Of a stretch of DNA of 64,000 bases, positions 1-10,606 are shown one piece after another (position 1 is the first letter of the stretch; the number at the start of each line of letters is the position of its first letter). The notes beneath the pieces were generated by a model. The model was given only the letters and a program-made list of their open reading frames with translations, made no database searches and was not told the origin of the DNA. The position numbers and the translations under genes are program-made. Origin of the DNA: Bathelium albidoporum (Eukaryota > Ascomycota > Dothideomycetes > Trypetheliales > Trypetheliaceae); the NCBI GenBank assembly GCA_021031095.1, contig JAGFVP010000010.1, positions 1 to 64,000 of the forward strand, given 5' to 3'.

Positions 1-139
1 GCGAAGCGGGCGGGGGTGATGGGGTTGGCGGTGATGGACATGCTGTGGAGCTTGTCTTGGAGGAATTTAAGTGTTGTATGTGGGTAGGGAGGGTTTTGTC
101 GGAGGCGGGAGTGGATATGGAAGGGAGAAGTGAGAGTAT
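1..139 (-). CDS. Partial minus-strand gene cut by the window edge, unrecognised
   Basis: The minus strand is open from the window edge up to an acceptor-like CTAAG at about 140-144. It reads a plausible soluble protein segment (..LKFLQDKLHSMSITANPITPARFA). The frame contains an ATG at 39-41, which could be the true start; alternatively this is an internal exon and translation starts further upstream. An in-frame stop lies just inside the putative intron, and a good donor (GTAAAC) sits at 181-185, but the upstream exon I tried does not join in phase. I do not recognise the family. It is divergent from the rhomboid gene, so the two may share a promoter. Confidence 0.35.
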   Translation of the reverse strand, partial: MLSLLPSISTPASDKTLPTHIQHLNSSKTSSTACPSPPTPSPPPAS

Positions 140-353
140 CTTAGGTTATCAGAGGCTTGATGCTGGAGCGGACGTGAGCGTTTACTTCCGCGGTGATTCT
201 GTCATGCAATTATTATTTGGCCGTACGGAGTACCACCTTGACTTCACCCACGTGTCTGGTGCGGAGATGAGCAATGCTTTGCTGGTTGAGACGCGACCGT
301 TTTGCAATGCATTCAAGAGCTCGGGGAATCCAAGATGTTCGTCTTTTTGGCGA

Positions 354-2072
354 ATGGTGACCAAGTCCTTGTCGTCGAAACACTGCACGCGATCGGTTCG
401 CCAAAAGGCTCAAAGCACCGCCAGATGCCAAAATCAAAGACATGAGCCGCCCCAAATACATTTGTCATTACTATCAAGATCTAGATATGCCGGATTGGCA
501 ACAACGAACCGACCACCCTCTTCCCGTTTCCTTACAACCTCCACTCCCAATGCATACATCCAAGATCGCCATTCTTCTCGAGCTCCATCCCGAGGTGGAC
601 GTAACGCAATTCCGCTTTGGGAACGTTTTAGTCCTTCTGTCGGCGTTCCTCTTAACGGTGGTCGTCTCTCCGCAAACCTTATTAACTCCATTTTCGGCAA
701 AGCCCTCAACGCCGAAGATGGCAACCTCTTGCTGCGCCGGCTGCAACACCGTCGTCTCTCTGGCGCCCTCGCCCACGAGCCTCTCGATTATCTTCCCGAG
801 AGCTCAGTCGACCCATCAGAGCTTGCCGAAATGGGGTTGAAATACCTTCGGGAGAAGTTCCCAATGGACGAGCAAAGGCAAGCAGACGCATACGCTGAAA
901 GAGAAATCAACAAGGCCGAGAAACAGCTCATCCAACGTGCCCAACGGATGGGACTCTACAAAGCTGACGATGAGAGCGAGAGCCGCACCATCAACATATC
1001 ATCCGAGCTTGACCCTCTCTACGGCGATTCGGTCCTTGAGCGCGTCCGCAAAGCCAACGAAGTCCGCCGCCGCGAGCGCGAGGCCCGCGAAGCACGCGAA
1101 GCCCAGGCTGCCCAGGAAGCTGAGGCTCAAGCTCCCATCACCGCATCCGCCACCTCATCTTCCACCGCCCTCGACACTCCCCGCGAACGCCCCGCCTGGG
1201 TCCAAAAATGGGCTGAACGCGCCACCCTCTCCACCTCGCCCGACGCCCCCAGCCTCTCACTCACGCGCCGCGTCCTACCCTCGCTTGCGCTCTTCCTCGC
1301 CATTATCGGCGGCTGCGCCCTGTACACCAGCACGTACACGCCGCCCTCGCGCGCGAACCGGCTCCTCCCCAACGTGCCCACCGCGCTCGCCACCATCGGC
1401 GCGCTGATCGGCGCCAACCTCGCTGTCATGCTGGCCTGGCGCCTGCCGCCGCTCTGGCCTTTTCTGAACCGCTACGCCGTCCTCGTGCCGGGGAGCCCGT
1501 ACGCCGCGAGCCTGCTCGGCAATGTCTTCAGTCACCAGAAAGGCGCGCACTTGCTGCTCAACATGGCCATGCTTGCTCTGATCGGCACGCGCCTGCACGA
1601 GGGCATCGGGCGCGCGGCTTTTCTCTCGCTGTATCTGTGCAGCGGCGCAGCAGGCGGGCTTGCGAGCCTGGTATACTATACGCTGACACGCAACCTGACG
1701 ACAAGCTCGTTTGGCGCGAGCGGTGCGGTAGCGGGCGTGCTGGCGGCGGTGTGTCTGGTGGATGGGGCGCGGGTGGTGGGGTTTGGCACGGGGGGTGAGG
1801 AGAAGGGGTGGTTGGAGTCGTTACTGGTGCTGCCGGGCTGGTTCCTGTTGGGGGCGATGGTAGCGGCGGATGTGGTGGGGATGAGGACGAGACGGCAGCC
1901 GGTGGACCACGTGGCGCATCTGGGCGGGTATGCGGCGGGAGCGGTGGGGGCGTTGGTGATTAATTGGAAGATGGGGCAGGGGAGGGAAAAGGAAAAGGGG
2001 CAGGACGAAGTGGTGATGGAGAGGTTGGAGGCGGAGAAGAGGGAGGGGCCAATTGTGAATAAGAGTGAATAG
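354..2072 (+). CDS. PCP1: Mitochondrial rhomboid intramembrane serine protease (Pcp1/PARL type)
   Basis: This is a polytopic serine protease that cuts within membranes. Family knowledge places the fungal Pcp1/PARL type in the mitochondrial inner membrane, where it processes proteins such as Mgm1 and cytochrome c peroxidase. From the first suitable ATG (354) the protein is 572 aa. The first 60 or so residues are rich in Arg and Ser with few acids, as in a mitochondrial presequence. A charged helical stretch follows (about residues 160-350, Ala/Arg/Glu-rich), then the rhomboid domain. HLLLNM holds the conserved His/Asn pair, GASGA carries the nucleophile Ser at about 456, and DHVAHLGG carries the catalytic His at about 522. 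The frame stays open to position 45 without another convincing start, so the N-terminus is the least certain part. A shorter start after an intron is possible. Confidence 0.85.
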   Translation: MVTKSLSSKHCTRSVRQKAQSTARCQNQRHEPPQIHLSLLSRSRYAGLATTNRPPSSRFLTTSTPNAYIQDRHSSRAPSRGGRNAIPLWERFSPSVGVPLNGGRLSANLINSIFGKALNAEDGNLLLRRLQHRRLSGALAHEPLDYLPESSVDPSELAEMGLKYLREKFPMDEQRQADAYAEREINKAEKQLIQRAQRMGLYKADDESESRTINISSELDPLYGDSVLERVRKANEVRRREREAREAREAQAAQEAEAQAPITASATSSSTALDTPRERPAWVQKWAERATLSTSPDAPSLSLTRRVLPSLALFLAIIGGCALYTSTYTPPSRANRLLPNVPTALATIGALIGANLAVMLAWRLPPLWPFLNRYAVLVPGSPYAASLLGNVFSHQKGAHLLLNMAMLALIGTRLHEGIGRAAFLSLYLCSGAAGGLASLVYYTLTRNLTTSSFGASGAVAGVLAAVCLVDGARVVGFGTGGEEKGWLESLLVLPGWFLLGAMVAADVVGMRTRRQPVDHVAHLGGYAAGAVGALVINWKMGQGREKEKGQDEVVMERLEAEKREGPIVNKSE

Positions 2073-2260
2073 CGGGCTCATATCATCTCATCTCTGCATC
2101 GCTGAGAGTGCCAATCCCATCAGCTCTATTGTATTATAGTGACAGTGCAGGACTGATCATCGGATTTATACGACTGAATATTCCAACCTTTGACTGCATC
2201 AGTTGAGGAAGTTGCAGAGCTTGTAATATTTTAACATGTACTTTGCACGTCCATGCTTGT

Positions 2261-3386
2261 CTATACTCGGCCTGCCCTACCAGTCTGGATGATTTCTCCC
2301 GTAAGACGCTCATCCGCTCGCAAGACGGGCCAACCCGATCCATCCGCCTTGGCAAGTTCAAATTCGACTTTGGTCCCCAATATCTTGTACTTGCTTTTCT
2401 CCGTGTCGATAGGTGCAAACAGTGGCATGGACGTCTTGTAGTGTTTGTTATCCAAAGTGTGCAGATCCAGGTCAATGGTCGTTGGATTTGCAAAGGATAT
2501 TTTGGACACGTCTTTATTGATCTTTTTGAGATAGAGGGATGCAATGACGGTCGTCGATGTCTGGTAGAAATCGTGACTGAACTACGATTAGGCCACAATC
2601 TTAAGTTTGCAAGATTGACCATGAATGCATACCGCACAGTCTCCACCGTTTCCTCTTTCTTCTTCCCACTTCCCACAAACAGATGTTTGTCTTTTGTGGT
2701 ACACCCGGGCATGTTCAGAAACTCGTCGAATTCGAGTACACGCCGTTTACAGCAACTGTAGCCTTTGCTGCCTTCGTGGAAGATGGGTACCCCAGGATGA
2801 TGCACGCATTGCTCGCCCTGTCGAGTCGCATCACCGCCATATGTTGCGCTACATGCCTTTCGCTTGCATGTTGCGCCGTTTGGTACTGGCAGCGAAGGAT
2901 CGTCATCTTCATCTTCTGGGGGCGCGGGAGAAGGTGTGGCTCGAGGTGGTGCTGTAGCCGGCTGCGCTAACCTTGGCGCAGGTGCAGGCAGTGCGGCCTC
3001 CGCTATTTTTGAAGCAAGACTCTCATCCTGAGCTGGTTTCTCTGGCTGAGGAGTGTCGTCGACGGTCGAGTGTTTGCCCGTGGTGCATGGCGGAATAGCG
3101 AGGAATTCGTCAAACGTGAGGACACGGGGTTTACAGCATTTCCAGCCTGGTTAGGGTAGAGTATCAGCGGAGACTGCCTTTGGTAAGCCTTGGGTAGAAA
3201 TTGTCCAAAAACAGCGATTTTTCATACCTTTCTGTCCCTCATGAAACTCCTTGGCGGGGTTTAGTAGGGCTTTCTCGGAGACCGAACGCGCAGGAGACTT
3301 ACCGGTGGGCCAGGATGGTAGACGCAATCCTCGTTGTCATCCTCGTACGTCTTCCCACACCCTTTGTGAACGCACTTTTTCGACAT
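2261..3386 (-). CDS. chpA: CHORD-CS domain protein, Hsp90 co-chaperone (ChpA/Morgana/RAR1 family)
   Basis: Exons are 3386-3303, 3249-3228, 3146-2633 and 2576-2261, giving 311 aa with every junction in phase. Two zinc-binding CHORD modules are visible (about residues 5-61 and 129-190), each with the Cys/His pattern ending in a CTT[GK].KH motif. A Pro/Ala/acidic linker separates them. A C-terminal CS (p23-like) domain begins RHDFYQ at about 207. In plants and animals this architecture binds Hsp90 and Sgt1. In Aspergillus nidulans the CHORD gene chpA affects diploid stability. The second exon is only 22 bases, which single-frame gene finding would miss. The stop at 2261 lies 188 bases from the rhomboid stop, and the two genes converge. 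Confidence 0.92.
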
Positions 3387-3515
3387 GGCGTATATTGCAG
3401 TGTCGAGATGGAGAAAATAGAAGCTTCGAGAGTTCGGGAAGGCACAAAACGACGCCAGCGGTGACGCGAGGCAGAATTTTCCGCGTTGTTTGGCATCCCA
3501 AGTACTCCGTAAGCC

Positions 3516-3906
3516 ATGCCTAATCGTCGGACGTCAATTATGTGGCCTTCTCGTCTGCTACGGCATGCTTGTCAGATTACACTCTTCACTCGCGCCAATT
3601 GTGGACTATGCAACCAGGCCAAGCAGGTGCTGTCCAAGGTCTGGGATAAGAGACCGTTTCAATATCAAGAGATCGACGTTATGGCTGCAGGTCAGCAAGC
3701 ATGGAAGGACCTGTACGAGTTTGATACGCCGGTTGTGAGTTTCCCTTTCCTCCCTTGCTATTCGAGTTGAAGCTTATTAGAAATAGGTTCACATTGAGAA
3801 ATCTTCGAACCAAGCCAGCCCCCTTAGCCGCGGATCGCGCAAATTGATGCATCGATTTGTCGAGACTGACATTGAGAAGCTCATGAACGAAGCCGAGCAA
3901 TCCTAG
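3516..3906 (+). CDS. Glutaredoxin-like small protein (DUF836 type)
   Basis: Two exons, 3516-3734 and 3787-3906, encode 112 aa. The core reads ITLFTRANCGLCNQAK, a thioredoxin-fold beta strand followed by a CxxC motif (Cys-Gly-Leu-Cys). It continues with a helix and the strand ..YQEIDV, as in the glutaredoxin-like DUF836 family (yeast YDR286C). The TPV cis-proline motif falls exactly at the exon junction (..DTPV/VHIE), which supports the intron call. The likely role is a thiol-disulfide or redox function; the Arg-rich N-terminus could be a mitochondrial signal. It is divergent from the CHORD gene, with only 129 bases between the two ATGs, so a shared promoter is probable. Confidence 0.85.
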
Positions 3907-4156
3907 CGAAGCCAACACACTCAGAGTTTTCCATCCGTCAAGGCCGAGTCCCGGATCCCAGCCCAGCTCGGAAGAACCCCGCCTTCAAAACGAAGGCGGG
4001 GCAAGTGTTGAAAAAAGTGACTTTGGAGGGATGATGATGACGTGCAAGGGGCCCCTTTTCCTTATATTGTCAGGGACTTGGCAACTTTGATTTACCCTCC
4101 CAAAGAAACAGTCTCAATATTCTGGTGGCAGCGTTGTCGTCTCATCCCTGCGCAAC

Positions 4157-5146
4157 ATGTCCCAGATGCAGAACGCAAGCCGACTATTCCGGGCCCTCCA
4201 AAAGGGCGGGCCTACCTTTGGCGCCTGGCAGGTACGGTCAACCTGCAGCACTGCACCTCTCTAAATGAGTTGCCATCTCACCCCTTCCACCAGATGCTCC
4301 CCGGCCGCAACGTCTCCCGCGCCCTCGCCAGCGCCGGCCTCGATTGGATCTGCGTCGACTGCGAACACGGCAATATTGATGGTGTGTAGTTCCCCCGATC
4401 GTCTCTACGCCGCCCGACTTCCCACATTCCCCATTACAAAAACAAACTTCTCAACATGTAGCACAGATGGCGCCATGCACGAAGCCGTCTCCGCCATCGC
4501 CTCCACAACCGTCTCCCCGCTTGTCCGTATCCCCGGCACAGAGGGCTGGATGATCAAGCGCGCGCTCGATTCCGGCGCCCACGCCGTCGTCGTGCCGCTA
4601 CTACAATCCGCTGCCGAGGCTCGCAGCGTCGTCCGCGCCGCCAAGTTCCCGCCGCTTGGGATCCGCGGCTTCGGCGCGCCGTTTCCGATGGGCGCCTTTG
4701 CTGCGACCGGAGGAGCAGGGGGTGGAGGAGCTAGTGCAGAGACGGTGGCGCATCCACAGCTCCCTACGCTGAACGAGTACCTCGCGCAGGCGAACGACGC
4801 GCTCGTCACCATCGTCCAGATCGAGACGTCGGGAGCGCTAGCGTCCGTCGAGGAGATCGCGAGCGTGGCGGGGGTTGATGTGCTCTTCGTGGGCCCCTTC
4901 GACCTGGGCATCAACATCGGCCACCCGATTGGCGATGCGGGCATCGACGCGGAGCTGGCGGAGGCGATTGAGCGGGTGCGGGCGGCGGCGGAGCGGGCGG
5001 GGAAGAGATCGGGCATCTATTGCACGAGTGGGGAGCAGGCGCGGAAATATGCGGAGCAGGGGTTTCATATGATTAGCATTGCGGCGGATATGCAGGCGCT
5101 GCCGACTTATGTGGGTAGTACTTTGAAGACGGCGAGAGGTGGATAA
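4157..5146 (+). CDS. HpcH/HpaI family aldolase
   Basis: Exons 4157-4231, 4294-4381 and 4467-5146 encode 280 aa. The protein is a class II (metal-dependent) pyruvate-type aldolase of the HpcH/HpaI/2,4-dihydroxyhept-2-ene-1,7-dioate aldolase family. The signatures are FGAWQ near the N-terminus, WICVDCEHG (catalytic His region), PLVRIPG (substrate Arg), GAHAVVVP, GIRGFG, VQIETSGA (metal-binding Glu) and FVGPFDLG (metal-binding Asp). It should cleave or form a 4-hydroxy-2-oxo acid with release of pyruvate; the exact substrate cannot be read. A short Gly/Ala-rich insertion occurs around GGAGGGGAS. GC content is clearly high in exon 3, as in the rhomboid gene. Confidence 0.9.
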
Positions 5147-5778
5147 GGGGGAAGGGAGAGATGACTGGCTTTGAAGGGAGGGGAAAGTTAGATGGACAAA
5201 AAGAGTAGAAATGGGGGAGGCTCTTGTCGAACCGCGTACAGCCAGCTGAAGTACCGGCTAGTTTTATAGATGGAGGGGGTTCTAATGGAGTATTCTCAGA
5301 GAAGCACAACATATATATACATTTGGGTAAAACTATACGTCAGCGAGAGTACGCGAAAATGGTATCTAGCTGCAAACAGAGATGTAGCGCGCATGAAGCA
5401 AAATGCCACCAACAGATACCAGTAGAGTCCCACTTATGGTACGCGGTATTACGCCTGATTGCACGCTTGCCATGATGAATACCAAACAAGTGAAATGTTC
5501 CTCTGAGAGCTCTTAGTCTGTCGCTTGTTGCTGAATCCGGCTTCTTAAAGCTAAGGTCGAGATATTAGAGGGAGCCAGCTTTGAGTAGTGTTGCTATGAG
5601 ATGTGGAGAATGAGGACGACCAAAGGTAATGAGAAATCTATGGGATCGTCTTTTCTGCGAGCGGATGAATCTTTTGAAAAGCCTTGCGAGCCGGAAAGAT
5701 ATGAGTAGTCTCCGAGGCGTCACGATAGGGAACGTCGACATTTTCCTCCATGGAAATATCTGACACTGCGTCCAGAGC
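5147..5778. other. Convergent intergenic region
   Basis: This is the 3' side of both the aldolase (+) and the 14-3-3-like gene (-). Short open frames here have no recognisable motif. It most likely holds the two 3' UTRs. Confidence 0.5.
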
Positions 5779-7801
5779 TCAGAATAATCGAAATCTCCCA
5801 CCACCTCGCGATGTACCTCTTGGGGTAGCGGAACCAGGACTGCGCCCGCTCTCGCCACTATGCCGATCGCTGCCACTCCTTGGTGTGGTCTGACTACTCG
5901 AGGCTTCTCTTGGAGCGTTACCACCACTGCCGCTCTGCCCTGCGCTCCCACCTCTGGCATTGCTGCTGGTGCCACCCGCACTTCGCGAGCCACTGCCGCC
6001 ACTGTGGGATCCGCTGCCAGTAGCAGCACTACCGGGCAGCCGGTTCCCTGGCGATCGCGACGGCGTTTGGAAACGGACTTCTGACGAGACACGGCTCCCA
6101 CCGGTCCCTTGATCCTCTTGCCTGGTAGCACCCAGCGGTGTTCTCTGCTGAGGAGTCGCCGGTTGACGACTGCTGGCGCCAGCATCGCCACGGCTTGTGG
6201 GCGTTGCATTCAGCGGGCTGCGCTCCTGCGTGCCTCGACGAGTACTGCTAGGCCGCGGTTCGCCGAGATAGCCTACGCGACTCCACTCTTCTGGCGTGGG
6301 AGGCAGCTCCTTTTCTCTCGTCGCCGTCGGCGGGCGCAGGTGAGGCGAATCTCGTATGGCGGTTGGAGGTCGTGGCGTCGAGCTGGTTGTGCCGTGGCTT
6401 GTCTGCCTTTGCGGCGGACTTCGTCTCGCAGTTTGAACGCTGGATGTTGCTGACCGTGATGGAGTGTTGCTTGTCGGGTTCCTGTCTTGCCTGGCCGGAG
6501 AATTCCGAAGAGAAGAGCTTCGAGGCGGGAATGGCGCAGGCTTGGGCGTGGCACTGGAAGCTCCTGAGCTACCTTGTCTTTGAGGTGGACTACTCCGGCT
6601 TTCTTTCGGCGGAGACCCTCTTGGGACCGGCGCAGCAGATTTAGCAGCAGGACTGGATGATGCCGAAGCGAACCAAGCACGTTCATTGCCTCTTCTTGCT
6701 GCATCGATATCTTCCACTGTAGATCGCGTTCCACCACTTCTGGCTCGGGGCACTTCTTCATCACCTGTTCTTCTGGTTTCAGAGGTGTTACCACCGTTAT
6801 TGCTCTTGGGCAAACCGCGCTTCATCATGCCACCAAGCAGACTGACGAGCTCCCGAGCGTCTTCATATTCCATGTCATCCATGCCTTCCTCCGCTTTCCA
6901 CACGTCTGAGATTGCGCGGTGCGCGACACGACGGCTCCGATCAAACTCCTTGGCGCAGTCCCAGAGAAAAGCCGAATGCTCCAATGCAACCGAGAGGCGA
7001 AGTGGATGAGAACCAGGTAGCAGAGATGAAGCGAGAGCTGACGCTGTGGTAAAAGCCGATGTTGTGATTGGTAAAAAGTTGAGAGGCGGTAGAATAAATG
7101 CTGTGCTGGAAGGTATCTGCGGCTTCGGAGGCAGTCCGGGCGGTCGAGAAGGCGTTTGCTGCTGATTCTGAGCTTGGGGCGGAGGGGTTGTACCTGTAAG
7201 CGCATAAGGATTGGTGATGTATGAAATGTCCGATTGCAGCGATGGGATTGCATCGCGTAGAGAAGCTTTCTTTCCATGTCGCGATGATCCATTCTTGCCA
7301 TTTGACGACCTCCGCTGGCCATTCTTGCGCTGTGGACTACCTTCGGGGTCGGAATATAGCGTGATCTGAGAGGGAATACTCAGAGTCGATACAGGAGGAT
7401 TGTTATGAAAGAGGCAAAAGATATGATAGAAGGAAGCGCGCAGTTTGCAGCTCATAATCCGACACTCAGCACCCTGTTCTCCTTGCTGAGTATACGGAAG
7501 GACATCGAGCTCGACGATGGCCAGTCCTTCGCGCGATAGCCACAAGATGTGATGGTAGAGTTGGAGAGATTTTGTGTCCCTTGAAGGGTCAAGCCTCCTC
7601 AATTTCCGCGCGCGACGAAGCTTCTTCGAAAGCATGACGGATAACCCAAGGACCTGGTGAAGCGCCCGAGAAAGGAACGGACTCCTGTATGCCGTCATGT
7701 GAGCCAGTCGGCCCAATATCTTCTGCTCGACATCGCTCGCTGGATTTGGTGAGCTTTCCTTGAGAAATATCTAGGAGTGGTTGGGGATTCTTACTCGCCA
7801 T
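5779..7801 (-). CDS. Divergent 14-3-3-like protein with long disordered tail
   Basis: Exon 1 is only 7 bases (7801-7795, ATGGCGA). Exon 2 runs 7739-5779. Together they give 655 aa. The N-terminus reads MATSDVEQKILGRLAHM and then an all-helical region. Two blocks resemble 14-3-3 proteins: a helix pair around LQLYHHILWLSREGL, and HPLRLSVALEHSAFLWD at about residue 237, which resembles the canonical HPIRLGLALNFSVF. The usual phosphopeptide-binding Lys/Arg/Tyr set is not obviously complete. A low-complexity Pro/Gln segment is inserted between the two blocks (about residues 120-225). The last 300 residues or so are Ser/Thr/Pro/Arg/Gly-rich, ending in an RGGGRF segment. It probably acts as a scaffold or phosphoprotein-binding regulator; this assignment rests on pattern resemblance. 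Confidence 0.75.
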
Positions 7802-10606
7802 CTCTCCAACGCACCACAACGAGCTTACGGCGGCCTTCCACTAGATGTCAAATTCAACCATAGCAGCTTTATTCGTTTTCGCATGAGGGAAGCCGTGAAT
7901 GCGTGTATTCACTGGTGAGATGTGGGGCGTTGAGATGGTTGCTGCCTATCTATTGACTGGGAACGAGGACCGACAACAAAGCGATGGCTGGTCATCGGAT
8001 GCACACGAGAAATCAAGTCTAACGATTGACTTCGAGCACCGACCAGACAATAGAGATCAGAATCGTGACTTGCGATTGATCTGAGCTGAAATCAACGGGC
8101 TAGTGAGGTCACGGCTTCGAATCGGTTGTAGGAATCGTCTCGTTCAAGTCACGGCCACGGTAATTGGCAGGCGATCTCCGAACAGGCGCCAGCAAACCCA
8201 CTATCAAAGGCTTTCAATTGCTTCGGCGAATCGATCAGGGTTCGAGCTCGAGTAAGACTGCACCTCTGAACAATGCTCATTCAATTTGGCTGAGTCCAGG
8301 TCCAATAGGAAATGTGGTTTGCTTTCACAACTCTATCGTACACCGGGACAATGCAATATGAAGGGCGGAATAGTATACAGAGTCAAGGCGCGACAACAGG
8401 GGACAAGCGCAACGAATATCAATTGATATAGTACTGTCATCCTGTTAGACATGAATCGCAAAAAGTTGGAGCTTTTTCCACTAACAACTCAACGGTATGC
8501 ACTCGAAGGCTAGGATCAGGTCTCGGTGGGATTCTCAGGCACAGAATCTCATTCGCGGCCACGGGGAGGCTGACAAGCAAGCTGGACCAATGACTAGATC
8601 TGGACGACTATTCTGCAGGTGTAAGAACGGGAGCTAAATAACGTCGTCTACGAGGCGGCGATGGCGAGGTGGCTGGACAAGTGGAAGTTGACGACAAGGG
8701 ACAGCTCATTGTCGACGTCGGGTCTGGGAACAGCCAACGCAACAGTCGTCTGCCAGCAAGACCTTTGGGCGTGTGAAAAAAAAAAACAGAGGTTGATATT
8801 GAACTCTTTTTACCGTGAGGCGGTGAGAGTATGGTCAATGCGCGCACAGAAATGGAATGCTGAAACCAGTCTGGCGCTGGAGTGGGAACCCTAGAAGCTG
8901 GCGCCTCGTCCCGCTGATGGTGTTTGACCGTCGTACGAAATCTAGCATCTGCGTGGATTTTCGGCACACAAACACATTTCGACCGGTGCCGGGGAATAGC
9001 TAGGAGAGAAGGAGAGAGAGCGCGTATTCCCCCACAAAATCAGTCAAGCAGCATCAGCCATTGACCGACAGCATGAAGCACAAAGATCGAAAGGAGACTA
9101 CCGGCGAGGGGCAAGCAGCGCTTCAGAGACACGGCGTCTCTCCTTTCATTGCTGCTGCAGACGCGTTGCGGCCGGCAACCCAGGAAAGGCACGCCTCCCA
9201 GACCCGGGCCCTTGGGGCGCCTTCGGAATCACGAAATGCATGCTGCTGCAGCCCTGGTTTGCTCTGGCTAGCTAGACTGCTACGTGTCAAAGCAACCAAC
9301 TTCTCGCTAGCCGGGTGCAGCATGGGCAAGCCGCCGCCGCCTGCTGGAAGGGAGAGGGGGGAAGATGTGGGTGACTTTGCCGACCGCGGCGGCGACCTTT
9401 GCTCGAAATAGGATCTTGGGATCGGCCGCGGGATGGTGTTGACAACGCATCGGTGGGGCTCGAGCGGTTTGTTTGCAAAGAAAAACGACCACATCGATCA
9501 TCAACACCCTCGATGCTCTCCCCACGCGCACTCTCGGCCACGCTCACCTGACTTGCATCGCCGTGGAGAATGCTTCATTCGGCAGTTCTGATGCTGGTGC
9601 CAGTAGTCACATCTCAATTTACGTTGTCGTCAGACGACCATCGTGTTGAGAAGATTTCTCAGGACGCCGCCGAGAGCTGTCTAGCACGCGGAAAAACACC
9701 ATCGGTGACGCCTCGAAATTGACTCGCCAGCTAATTGCCAGGACCGGCCAGCGGGTCTGACGAGGCTCGATGCGGTCAGATATGAATTTTAAGACCAGCC
9801 ATCAACCCCATCTTTGCTGTTTGCTGACGAGCGGTGAGAGCTATTCTCAACCAATGAGACGCGAGGTGCCTGGTCGCATTACATGCAGCCAAATTCTCCG
9901 ACTTCCATCATGCTTGGTCCTCGTCAATATGGATCTCGATCCTGACGGGCTTTGAGATGTAGGCTCGCCCTGTGGGCTGATCGAGAATGACGTCCTTCTT
10001 TCTACGCGAGCCGGTGATGCCTTCGCATGCGCGTGTTTTGCACGTTGTGCATTCTTAGCTCGTGTTTCCTCAATGACATGACGTGCGGCAGCATGGTCTA
10101 GAATTGGCGTATCAACACTTCGGCAGCAGACGCACTAGGTATATCCCGACCGATCTTAATTCGACCTTTCATTCCAGTCACCCTATTCTATAATCCAACC
10201 CATGCTTCACCAGGGAGTGTTCCAATTTCTCCAAAAGGCTGAACAACTTGTATATCAATGACCGCAAAGCAAAATGTGAAACCCTATAGTCCTTGTCGCC
10301 AAGTTTTGACAAGCATTGTGTAAGAAGTCCAGGTTTTCCCTCTCGCTTCATATTAGAAGCTCAATGCGAGGCGCGATTGCCGAGAACCGAACGTAGAAAA
10401 TCGTTCCGGAAGCGATTAATTACTGAGTAGAACTTGTTGAAGTTGGATTCATACCAACTTCATATGCCCCCAACTAAAAAATCGAACAATCCGCTGATAA
10501 GCACGTGCTGGTTCAGGCCCTCACTCGGATGAACATCATTGCCTCCAACACCTTGCTGCATCTATTGCGCCACGCAAGAACCATGATTACCACATGAACC
10601 ATCCAC
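7802..10606. other. 2.8 kb intergenic stretch without a supported gene
   Basis: Several open frames of 60-125 codons occur here (for example 8608-8967 minus and 9061-9411 plus). They lack family motifs, splice structure or sensible composition. There are scattered CT-rich and A-rich tracts. I found no tRNA, repeat array or transposon ends. It contains the promoter of the 14-3-3-like gene and the 3' end of the BRCT gene. Confidence 0.5.

Noticed and set aside
442..1407. Long open frames in other frames over the rhomboid gene (442-840, 937-1407 plus; 1127-1598 minus)
   Set aside because: They arise from GC-rich codons of the rhomboid gene and show Pro/Arg/Ala-rich, motif-free translations.
8608..8967. 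119-codon minus-strand frame
   Set aside because: No motif, signal peptide or splice partner, and Pro/Ser/Arg-rich composition typical of chance frames. Kept as intergenic.
9061..9547. Overlapping frames of 70-120 codons on both strands
   Set aside because: Several frames on both strands are open simultaneously because of GC-rich composition; none resembles a known family.
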